Part shown: positions 1-11,100 of the stretch, piece after piece
Numbering within the stretch: the first letter of the stretch is position 1
Layout: the number at the start of each line of letters is the position of its first letter
From: Halichondria panicea
Lineage: Eukaryota; Porifera; Demospongiae; Suberitida; Halichondriidae
Direction: 5' to 3'
Assembly (NCBI RefSeq): GCF_963675165.1
Contig: NC_087381.1
Location: 1,364,001-1,428,000 of the forward strand
DNA length: 64,000 nt
The notes under the pieces: model-generated
The model's input: only the letters and a program-made list of their open reading frames with translations
The model's database searches: none
Told to the model about the DNA's origin: nothing
Program-made: the position numbers and the translations under genes

Positions 1-206
1 TTGGATGTTTGTTCTGACCACTCATGTTGTTCTGACACGCAGCTTTGATGTTTGTTCTGACCACTCACGATTGTTCTGACAGCTTTGATGTTTGTTCTGA
101 CCACTCATGTTGTTCTGACACACAGCTTTGATGTTTGTTCTGACCACTCACGATTGTTCTGACAGCTTTGATGTTTGTTCTGACCACTCATGATTGTTCT
201 GACAAC
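1..206. repeat. Tandem array of about 40-43 bp units at the left edge
   Basis: Five head-to-tail units begin with TTTGATGTTTGTTCTGACC and contain a second TTGTTCTGACA. Units alternate between a 43-bp form (…TGACACACAGC) and a 40-bp form (…TGACAGC) before two 40-bp copies. The array touches the window edge, so its true length is unknown. No open reading frame runs through it. Confidence 0.9.
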
Positions 207-601
207 TTTGATGATGATTCATTCATTTGGAACTGTTAGAGTGGTTTAACATAATTATTACCTGATAATTATTGATTCCTGTAGTGCTAAATGAAATAGT
301 ATAAATGTAGCTAGCTATGCAATGCTCAATATCACTTGAGGGGGCACTGAATTCCTTGGAGTCAAGAGAGTTGACCACACCCGGCTAGTTTACGACAACG
401 GTAGTTCTCATAGTGATACGCTCATAGTTATGGTTTTCAACTGATGCAGTTCAGCATTAGATTCATTTCCTCTTCTTATTTGAAGACAAAGTTATACAGG
501 TTATTATAATGCAGTGTGGGAGGCTAACCCATTTTAAGTGCTTAAGTATGAATTTATAGAATTGGGAATTCCTATTAGTTGACTGCAGTACTCTATGTTA
601 T

Positions 602-718
602 AGTTAGAACATGGGCAAGAGGTATCTATATGTGTTATAGTGTCCCAAAGCTCGAGGGCTTTAGCCCGAGGGATGAGGGACACTATAACCATAGATACCG
701 AATGCACATGTTCTAACT
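602..718. repeat. Foldback (inverted repeat) element
   Basis: The left arm begins AGTTAGAACATG and the right arm ends CATGTTCTAACT. The arms also pair at GGTATCTAT/ATAGATACC and at ATAGTGTCCC/GGGACACTAT. The centre is a tight hairpin, CTCGAGGGCT…AGCCCGAGG. It looks like a small non-autonomous foldback or MITE-type element. The rest of 207-826 is AT-rich with no gene I can support. Confidence 0.75.
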
Positions 719-826
719 GATTTAGATCCCAAAACCTATTGGCTACTAGAAATGCACTAGCTTAGCAACAGTCAACCTATATAAACAACCAACCTAGCAA
801 CTGCATCATTATTTTTTTGAAAACTA

Positions 827-2750
827 CACAGCCAAAAATCCACGGGGCGTATCAGGTCCGTTACATGTCCATTACAGGACGTTTACCACATCCTGATACG
901 GGACCGTTGGGTAGACACTACTGAACAGGCCGTTCACATACAGCCTGTAAACAGCCCGTACAAACAGCCTGTATTCAGCCTGTATCATACTGTTCTCATG
1001 CACAATTTAATAAGCTAGTATCATGCTTCAAAAGGTCACAATTCAAAGACAAAGAAGACAAGAACAAGATATATATATATATTAATTTCTGTTCAGCTAC
1101 ATTATGTCTCTCATTATCATGTCCGTGTCTTCACATCCCCACGGTGGCACTGCAGATAAAAACAACCAGTTGAACCGTACGTTAACGCCACATAAGTATA
1201 CTAACTTACTGTATTTATATTCGTCTTGTTTTTGTGCACAAAGATAGACTCTGAGGAGAAGAGGCTGGGAATTATACAAAAAATACACCACTGCTTACCG
1301 GCGTACTATGAAGTCAGTGACAGCTTGAAGGGCCGTTCTTCATCTCCGAGATAGCTCGCCAGCTGTACACTAATAATACTTATTCACATAGATTAAACTA
1401 AGTTGCTTACCAGGCAATTGTTGCATTCTCTTTATCATTCGTCTAAAAACTTCAATCTATGAGGCATATAATGTATCACCAAACACATACAAAATAATGG
1501 CACTTACCTAACACACCCACACTCCAACTCGGCATGCCAATAAAGAAATCATTAAATAACATGTGTAACGAGTGCTAAAGATGAAAACAATAAACAAACC
1601 TTGAATTTTGCAACATCTGAAGAAGAGTTAGAAGATTAAAAGAACACACCACTGTGAATAATCTTACCGGCGTACTATGAAGTCAGTCAACAGCTTACAG
1701 TGTGCTGTACACATTACAAGGGCTCTTTTTCATCTCAAAGATATCTCGCAACTGTACACCAATACGCTATTCACACAGATTACATAGTTGCTGAATTTTC
1801 TTACCAGGAAACTGTTGCTTTATCTTTAGTTCATTCTTCTGACAACATCTAGTGTCTACAGAAGCAATAACGTATCACAAAACACAATAGAACAGTGGCA
1901 CTTACGTAATTAGCCCAGACTTCAACTCGGCAGCATTATCTAAAGTCAATTTGATCGCGTGTTTAATATGTGAATGCTAGTGAAAGAGAATAACAAACCT
2001 GGGAGCATTCTTCAACACCTCTTTATCAAAAGTGAAAAAACTTCAGATGGGAGCCTACGATGAGGAGGATTATTTCAAAAAGGAAGCAAAACGAAACGTT
2101 TACCTTGTAAAATTGGCCAGTGTTCCAGCTTCAAAAGTCCATAACAACGTGCAAACCTGAATTTATAAACATACAGTAGAGGTGAAATTTACAGACCTTT
2201 GCTGCCAACTACACTAGAGGTCAAATTTACTACAGATTTGAAATAGCTGTGGAACTAGAGGAACACAAACTGCATGCTATGAGAAAGTTCAATAAAAATA
2301 ATATAACTGTTTAATATAATAACATGCTGCTACAGCTTCACCTTTTTCTGTTCACAGGTAGACTAATAGTGTATAGTCCTCTTCAAGTTGTCTTTTTGGA
2401 CCAGCAGCTCCTCTTGTGCATGTCGTGACAAGCAGCAGGATTTTTTCTCAGAGCTCTGTCTGTCTCATTCTCTTTTTGTAGTCAGGTGACGTCTCCTGCC
2501 CCAAGCTAGCGCATGCGCATAAGCTACAGCTGCAACAGCCTGTATACAGGACGTGGTTGCTACGCCCTGATACAGGCCCGTATCCACGGGCTGTAAACAG
2601 GACGTGGGCTAACGTTCTGTTTACAGCCCGTGAGAACGGCCTGTATACAGGACGTGGGTTGGCTACATCCTGTATACAGGCCGTTCACGGGCCCGTAACG
2701 GCCCGTTTTCAACTAACGGCCTGAAACGGACCCGTGGATTTTTGGCTGTG
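827..2750. mobile_element. Non-autonomous DNA transposon with 20-bp terminal inverted repeats
   Basis: The left end CACAGCCAAAAATCCACGGG is matched by its exact reverse complement at 2731-2750. A TA dinucleotide flanks each end (825-826 and 2751-2752), as expected for TA-targeting elements. Inside each end is a subterminal zone (about 845-1010 and 2525-2735) packed with variants of the palindrome CCTGTATACAGG and of ACGGCCTG/CAGGCCGT. No transposase-like reading frame is visible: the longest frame is about 64 codons and matches nothing I know. I call it a non-autonomous derivative. A family assignment (mariner-like or other) cannot be made from the ends alone. Confidence 0.8.
1294..2010. repeat. 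Diverged tandem duplication inside the 827-2750 element
   Basis: Two copies of about 370 bp lie head to tail. Both start near TACCGGCGTACTATGAAGTCAGT (1298 and 1669) and share an AGATA/AGATATCTCGC block, a CTTACCAGG block (about 1408 and 1801), a GTATCAC block, and an end near CAACTCGGCA (about 1525 and 1925). Divergence is clear, so the duplication is old. CTTACC and CTTACG would be splice donors on the minus strand, so this may be a relic of an exon-intron pair of an ancestral element gene. Confidence 0.65.
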
Positions 2751-3384
2751 TAATATCTGAAGTTGGCATCTCTACTAAATCTGTGAAGTCAACCCTGTTC
2801 CTCCTCAGTTTGATGGACAAAATTATAGTCCTAGCTCCACCCACAAAACGGAAACATCCAGCTCCTCCCCCAGTTTTCCAGCAACCAAGCCCAGCACACT
2901 TTCCAAGAAACGAGCGGCTCGTACTACTCTCACAAAGCGAAATGAATACACCTACAAGCTATAATTTGCAGCAAACAAGCCCAGCAAATGAGCGGCTCCT
3001 ATACTACTCTTGAACAAAGCAAAAGGAACTTTAGGAAGAAGCCAAAGCTAGAATCCCAGCACTTCCATACACATGATCCATCCCCATGCAGCCTTGCAGC
3101 AAAAAATCACAGCACACTGCCCAAAAAATGAGTGTCTCCTGCTACCCTCGAACAAAGCCAAAAAAACTAGAGCTTCTCTCTTTCAGTTTCATTCTAGCTC
3201 TGTTATTACTAGGCAAAGCATCTAGCTACACAATAATTTTTATGTTATTACATGTATATCTTCTTAAATCACAATACAATGTACAATGTTGTAGTTTGTA
3301 GCCCAGAGCAATCTATAGTACCGGTACTATAGCTCATAGTTCCCTGCTAAATACACTCAAATGGGATCTATGTTTATATTATAG
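2751..3384. other. Gene-free stretch with diverged short repeats
   Basis: About three degenerate copies of a block reading AGCAA…AAGCCCAGCA…GAGCGGCTC…TACTACTCT…AACAAAGC start near 2880, 2972 and 3100. Short open frames here (76 and 71 codons) simply follow this repeat and have no recognisable domain. I see no gene. Confidence 0.55.
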
Positions 3385-4257
3385 CTTGTTTGATTCATGT
3401 CAGAGTAGAACTAAACAGGAGAGCTAGTACTGTCAGTGGCAATCCAGTATTCTCCAGATGGTCAGCCATGACGGATGTCACTGCAAGAGCTTGCTGGGTT
3501 GTTGATTGTTCCAAGATAAAGTGGCTCCAGTTCTTCAAGAATAGACTGCATGTACGTCGTTGAGATAGGATGCTATTGGACCTAACTCAGCAATAACGGA
3601 CTGTATGTCATTGATATTTCTCAAAATATATTTGTTTTGCTCGGAAATGTTGCTTGAAAGAACTTGGATTGAATTGCTGAGTTGACTTGATTGGTTGTTC
3701 AGTTGCTCGTTGGTAGACTGTACTTACTTATTAGTGCTGCTCAGCTGCTCGTTGGTAGACTGTACTTACTTATTAGTACTGCTCAGCTGCTCAGAAAAGT
3801 TGTTTTGAAGGAGTAAAATTGAATCACTGAGTTGAGCTTGTAGAATTTGAATCTGTTGACTGGATTGGTTGTTCAGTTGCTTGTTCATGGACTGTATTTG
3901 CTTATTGGTACTGCTCATCTGGTTCTTCAAATCTACATTCGTGTAGATCTCTACACCAGTGCTGCCAAAGTAGTTCTTAGTACATCCATTAGCCAAGCCT
4001 TGCCTTATACTCCTTATATTGCTTTTTATGTCCAGAACACTGATGGTAGAATAAGTGTGTGTTTCTTCTGCAATGTTGCTATCCATTGTGTGTCTTTCTT
4101 CCCCGTCGTTCTCAACGATACTGTATTCAGCATCTTCGTCTGTTTGGGTGGGGCTTAATTCTCTCGTTGACATTGTAAGCATGTCTTCCTGCGATGCAGT
4201 GGCTTGTGTTTCTCTTTCCCTTATGTTGCTGAGTTGCACAACATTGTAGGGCTCCAT
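3385..4257 (-). pseudogene. Decayed, truncated copy of the fibrinogen-like type II membrane gene
   Basis: On the minus strand this matches the intact gene at 7966-9339 from its ATG region (4257; similarity extends upstream to about 4300) through the coiled-coil stalk to the start of the C-terminal domain. Three lesions are visible. First, the membrane-spanning segment is missing: the text passes from RQGLA… to …VYTN-like sequence with no hydrophobic stretch. Second, a GAA-to-TAA change after SSTNK gives a stop at 3766-3768, and a 42-bp repeat (3710-3790) carries the same stop twice. Third, homology ends near 3385, so most of the fibrinogen-like domain is gone. Almost certainly a dead duplicate. 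Confidence 0.8.
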
Positions 4258-5106
4258 AACATTCACTGTTGAAACTCTACCATTGACTTGAATAGAGAGG
4301 CTGAATGATACTGTACAGACTTTGCTGTATTGCATGCATGCAGCTTCAGTGCCTGATTTGTGTAAAATGTACATTTATCTTCTATGTTTGTCTGATTGTT
4401 ATTTTCCTTATACAGTATATCTTAAAACATCTGATGCCGACAGTTAGAGGCTACTATGTTGTAAGAGAAGTGTGGGAGGCTGCCCGTTTTAGTATGATTG
4501 TGCTTACCTAGGCGTAATAATTACGTACCTTAAGACCCACCTGGACGTGTGTGTCAAGACCTCTGATAAAGTAGTTTATTGACAGACTCTATTATGCAAA
4601 TTAAAGTAGCTCTGTGTGTATTCAAATTAACTGATACAATAATAGGTATGCTTTTTCTCATTGATTTTTGATTATAATTATACCGAACAACCCCATGCAT
4701 TATCTTAGCTTTTAGCCTGATTCCAATCCGCTTGGTTGTATGCATGGGGTTACTATTAACTCATATAAAAGTTGCAAGCTAATCTCGAGGATGAATTGTC
4801 TTATTCTAGACTATAAACGTAGCTACATGTTTTAGTTCATTGTATGCATAAGATAGTTTCATTGCTAGTGGTTTGCAATTCAATTATTCATAGATCAAGT
4901 GTGCTGATATGGGGGCGTAGCTGAGTTGCATTTTTAAGCAGCCCAGCCCCCTTTTAAAGAACACAACACTAGGGCTATAGATCTAGTGCTTTAATATCTG
5001 AGGCTAGCTAGTGTGTATCAATAGCTATACACCTAGTTGACTAGCTGACTAGGTTGTAGACAAAGTTTGCAAAAGTACTGAAGAAGCAATTGACCAACTG
5101 GTCAGA
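4258..5106. other. Intergenic region upstream of the large lipoprotein-like gene
   Basis: AT-rich sequence with short frames only. It must contain the promoter and 5' leader of the gene starting at 5107, but I see no TATA box or element I could defend. A GGGGGC…GCCCCC pair sits near 4911-4953. Confidence 0.4.
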
Positions 5107-8100
5107 ATGAAGAGACATGCCTTTCAAAACCTGTTGCTGGTTGTGCTTTGTGTACCGTTTCTATCGCAGGGTGCTGTACAGACGAGCCTACCAGAGACGC
5201 GTGACTCCTTCCTCTCAGACACACGATACTCTTACCAGTACAACAGTGTAGCTAGCTTGCATCAGGGTGTGGATGTTACTGTGCAATCTGAGGTAAGAAG
5301 TATAAGTTATTGTTTTGTTCTGTAGACTGTAGAGAATAATATAAAGTTTGTTGGTATGATAGCAATCGCAAAAGACATGCAACCACCTCATTAATTGCTA
5401 TAATAATAATTATTACCTCTCACTTACATTAAGTTATAGTGAAACCTGTTCTATATACAAACAAAATAACTATATCAACCTCTCTATACTACATAGGGCA
5501 TGTACATATTCCCTTTGTGTGTGCAAGTAAGCTTTATAATTATGTGTTTAATTTTAGAGCTCTGTTTATCTATGTACCCATACAAATGCTATGCAACCCA
5601 TAAGGGGGAGGGGCTGGTAGTAGCTCCATGAATATGGCATACAGTTGTGCCACATGGCATAATTTATTATAACAATAAGAGAACTTGTTACCTGCTTTAG
5701 AGATACTAGCTAGCAGTAAAATAGACTGCAGCCTTATACTTAATCTCTACAAAGTATCACATTACTGTATGTATAAAGAGCTATAAATTTATATGCATTA
5801 ATGTTAGTCTTGTGCTGTTTATACCAATGCAGGTTATCTTCAGTGTAGTTGAGTCTGATTCCATACACACTGAGCTCTTGGTTCAGTTCCAAGACACGTC
5901 TATCGTGTGGAACACAGACGTGCACCATACACCTCAACCCTTTGGGGACCTGTCTAACTGGTTCTCCTTCACTCTCAACAGTCATGGTGGATTATCTGAA
6001 CTCTATCACCCCTCAGGGGAATTGCCTCAAGTGCTGGCATTCAAGAAATCTGTTGTGAAACTATTGAGTACAGGGAATGTGGAACGTGCTATAGAAAACT
6101 CGATGGTAATTTTGACAGAAGAAGTTGAGGAGAATGGACTATCTGGATTAAAGGTGATAATTTTGTGCGTGTTTGAGAGTGCGTTAATTTAAGCAAGCAG
6201 AGAGAGGCTTAAAATTGTATTTAATTAAATTGAGGCCACACACATTCAACATGTAACACTTGAAGCCATTCAAGTATAGTTGTTTTTCACCTCATAAATA
6301 ATAATTATTTATTTCGATTTATTTATTGTACTGACATATTTCATTTCTCATAGAAACTTACCTTTAATGAGAATGGACTCCTGTTGTCGGCCGAGATTGC
6401 TGAGAGCACGTCACATGACCTCGTAGCGATCACACCTCTCCTAACATACCCCATGAACTCCACTAGCTCCCTTGTCTTTATTGATGACAATAGAGGGGGC
6501 GTGGTCAGTACTAGACCAGATGATGTCATCTCAGGTACCGTTGAGATCGATAAGATTAGCGATTATCTCCCACTATCTCAATTGTTCCTCACGATTACCA
6601 CCACCCTCAATAATTGTCGACATGACACTAATTGCCTTCAATCGCTAACTCCACTATTCCAAAAACTGTCTCTTGACGACATCATCACTTTTCTGGACGA
6701 TTATTTCACTAGTGGTATCAACGAGGAAAGATTCGCAGACAACACAATTGCTATAATGAATTCACTCTCTCACTTGGAGAGAAGTAGAAGTAGCTCAGAA
6801 ATCGGTGATTTGTTGACAAAGTATGTGTTGAATTTTGAAGGCGCTGATGGCTCTGTAGTTGAGAGTTATCTACGACATCTCACTAGAGGAAGGATACAGG
6901 GAGATGAGTGAGTGTTGTGTGTGTGTGTGTGTGTGGGTGAGTGTGCGTATGCATGTGTGTGTGATTGCATATGTTTTAGTTATGTGTCTGTGAATATTGT
7001 TAACCTTCGTTGTTATTCATAACATTGGTTGCTAAACAACCATTGAGCCAAACAAACCAACAGTACAAGCATAACTGATTATGTACTTATTCACAGAGCA
7101 TACAACATTATGTAATTATGTCTATTGTCCGTTTTCAACAGTATATAATTATTATGTACACAAGTACACCCATGCATAACTTAGTTAGTTTCAAAACTTC
7201 CGATATGTTCTGTGTTATGCATTTATATAATAAATCAGGGAGTGAACTTTCATCTACAACACATTTTTATCCTCCATCCCATAGAGCTACTGTAAATGCT
7301 GTGTTGGACCTCATTGGTGACGAGCATTATAGTCGTCAGGCCATACTTGCCCTGGGGGGATTGTCACGGTTGCTATCAACAACAAATCCTGAGTTGGCCA
7401 ATGGGATCGTGGACACACTGCATTCGCTGCTGGATCAATTATCAGGTAAGAATGTACTAGAGTATTATTGCCTTATTGTAACTGAGTATAATTATTAGCA
7501 CACTATAACTTTGCAAAAGTAGTACTTGTATGACAACACAAATCATCAATTTAAGCTTACAACCAGAGCAGCGCTTGAAAAAACTTCTGAGCAGTGGAAT
7601 TTAGTTAAAGTGCCCTTATAATAAGTATATACTCACTAACTTGTCCAAGTAAAGCCGTTAAAGTCTACAGCAACCGGAGCGACTAGTTGGAATAAGTCCA
7701 CCAAAATGTCAATGATTATAATGACTTCGCTCGGAATTATTCATTGACAGGAAATGCACTATGTCATCATGTGCTTGACTATTGAAATCTGTTCTGATGT
7801 CATAACATGTTTGTATGTTGATGGTTAATATCGTGCTACATGTACATGGTGTAAAATAACTATTAACCTGCATGATTTTAGAAGCTAAAATGTAAGATTA
7901 TAAAAGAAAACGTGTAATGTACCAGGGTATCAGCTCTACTATAATTATAGTCTTGAGCGTCGGATTCAATGAACATAGATCTCAACTAGCTCAATGGCTG
8001 TGTCTTCATTGCTAATGTCTTCATTACCACAAATCCTCAGCTCAATATCGTCTGTAGTTGGTTGAGGGAGTTGCTTGCAGAACCATGGTGGGTTGTTGAA

Positions 8101-11100
8101 CTCACAGCAAGTACTGGTAGCCCCGCATCCCTGACCGTCCCAGAGTGGATCATCAGAGTAGAAGATATACCTCCATTGTTTTCGGCTTCCAGTTTCACAG
8201 AAGTAGTCTTGACCAATGAAGGGAGGTACAACTCCAGTGTAGGTCAGGTCAGATCTTGTGCAGGGACACGCAAAATTATTGGAGGGAGTTTCATCAAGTG
8301 CATTAGCAAATGTCCAGATGTGCTGACGAGACGACTGACCATGGGTTAGGCTCACACCATCAACGTAACCATCATCAATAGATAAATCTCTGTTGTAGAA
8401 ATATGGAGCAAAAGCATCCGGTGAACTGTTTTGAAATGCAATTATTCGACCGCAAACTTTCGAATACTTTACCCCATACGTTGAATAGGTAGTAGACACA
8501 CATCCCGGTGCATGTCTGCCACAAGTACGCAATGGTGGTTGTGACCTAGTTATCAATCTCAATTCCTCTGGGCAGTTTTGGTTGGGATCAGTCATGTCAA
8601 GGTTGGCTACTCTCATCCATCCTCCTATAGTGTTGCAGCTACAGCTTGTTCGATTCATATCACAGTAGACCTGAACAGGAGAGCTAGTACTGTCAGTGGC
8701 AATCCAGTATTCTCCAGATGGTAGGCCTTGAGGGATGTCACTACAAGAGCTAGCTGGGTTTCCTATTCTTGCTCCAGGATAGAATGCCATTGTACCTAAC
8801 TCAGCAATAATGGACTGTACGTCATTGAGGTCTCGAATAACGATTTCATTAATGTTGCTTGAAAGAGCTAAGATGGAATTGCTGAGTTGACTGGATTGGT
8901 TGTTCAGTTGTTCCCTCATAGACTGTACTTCCTTATTGGTACTGCTCATTTGATTCTTCAACTCTATATTGGTGTACACCAGTGCAGCCACAGCTACCAA
9001 CAGAGACAGAACAAAAGCTACGACGGCAAGAATTGGAAGCCACTTCGGTTTATTATATGCATTTTTAGCCAAGCCTTGTCTTTTTCTCTTGTTGTTGTCT
9101 AAAACACTGTTGGCATCAAAATCAGTCGAGGCATAGGCTGTGTTAGTTTTCGATGCAAACGTTTCTCTCCCATTGTTTTCAACCATAATATTGTTGTGGC
9201 CATTATCTTCGATAGAAAGAGAAATGTCATTTGCAATGTAAGCTATGTTTTCCTGTAATTGAGTGGCTTGTGTTTCTCTTTCTCCTCTGCTGTTGCTAGC
9301 ATCTACAACATCGTAGATAACGTCAACGTTTAGCTCCATAACTCAATGTTTTGCTGTTGAAACTCTACCACTAACTAGAGAGCCTATTACTATAATTATA
9401 ATTATAATTATATACATTTATTTAGTTTCTGTGTTTTATCAGGAGAAAATGATAAGATAGCCATAGATGTGTGGAATACAGCAAAACATATCTTTATTTG
9501 GGATGTGCTAAATACATAACACCTTTAGATCCAACTTAACCGTAGAATGTTTTGCGAGCATCAAACATAAGCAAATGTTTCTAATGCTAGCTAATGGCTT
9601 CGCAAAATAACCTATATACAGGTAGCTGTATATGACGTCACCATCCTTGCCAGAACGCTAAGTGTCAAACTTTCTGCTAGGTTACGTGCCAAGGTTAAAG
9701 GTTAAAGGTTAAAGGTTAAAGGTTTTGTTATTAGTTGAGAGAAGTGTGAGGGGGGGCTGATGCACATTTAGATGCTTAACTATGCAAGATGTATAGGATA
9801 TACCACACCTAAGAGAAGGATATGCTTGAACTGTTAAATCGTTGTTCTGCTGTCTCAACCTATATAGGCGTTGTTTGTCTGCATCTCGATTCCTGAACAT
9901 TTATTTGGAGCCGGCATAGAAACATCTATATATAGTTTTTATAAGAATTTTAGCGTGCATGCACTGAATACACAAGCCTGTACTGTTTAAACGACATGAT
10001 TATGCACACCTTAGCTAGCTAGAGTGTGTTAGTTTTCGATTTTCTTATTATGTTAAGTGGTGTTATTTGTTATAATTATGGCAGTCTAACAGCTATTTCT
10101 CACATGATATATAGGGGATGCCAGAGGACAGGATGACAGTCCGTCAAGGCTTCGTCGTTCAGTATCCATGGAAACATATGACCCCCTCACACATGCCACC
10201 GTCATCGATAGTATTGGAAATGCACGCTCTGAGCGTTCCCTCGAGATACTCTCCGATCATGTGACCAGATCACATGACCTCAATGACGGATCACATGATC
10301 TCACTATCAGACACGCTGCCGTCAATGCCATCAGAGGATTCGGTTCAGAAGAGGTGAGTAGTATAGTATGGCATTCCATGCATAATTTATCGGTATAATA
10401 TATGCAATTTCATTGGATGTATAAGCATATTTTTTCATTTAACTTTTCAAAAGTGTATGGACGTTGGTGAACTAGAAGAGCTTATAAAATTGCAAAATAA
10501 TGAGCATCTAAAATTGAATTACAGCATGGCTGCACAACTGAATATATATACGTAATTAATTTTGCTCTCACTCTACCCTTGCAGAGTGCGGAAACTCTCC
10601 TAACCATCGTAGACACCACCCCCCATCCCAGCGTCTACCACCAAGCAGCCTCCGCCTACCAGACACACTCTCGACGAACAAGAGACCTCTCACACATCAC
10701 ACAACAAAGTCACAGCCACAGGTGAGTGGAATGGGTGGGATATTGAATGATTGAGTGAGTGAAAAACAGTTGCAAAATGCGCAGAAAATGTATATAACTT
10801 TTCGATGTTATACAAGTAACACATATGCAGGTTTATGTCAAAATTTTAATGCTCAAAAAAACGTATACCGGTACATGTAGGTTTGTTGATATTTTTGGTA
10901 GGTAATTTTGATAGCTCATTCATTTTCAACATGCATTCTGTAGCTCTTTGTTATGTCTATATAATAATAGTACGTTTATCAAGTTGAATGTACTACTAAA
11001 ACTAAGTGACCGACAGTTCTGTTTCTCTATTACTGAGTTTGCATGTCATGATATCCTAAGATTACAGTTTATACTCCGTATTGCTAATTTTACTGTATAT

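Noticed and set aside
1..206. Possible CRISPR array
   Set aside because: The spacing between repeats is itself repeated, not made of unique spacers, and the window is clearly animal DNA. It is an ordinary minisatellite.
1097..1291. Transposase remnant in the 827-2750 element
   Set aside because: The 64-codon frame shows no catalytic motif or similarity to a transposase family that I recognise.
2783..3301. Two plus-strand frames of 76 and 71 codons
   Set aside because: They follow diverged DNA repeats and show repeat-derived sequence, with no splice or homology support.
9692..9724. Interstitial telomere
   Set aside because: The unit is GGTTAAA, not TTAGGG or a known animal telomere variant, and the run is very short.
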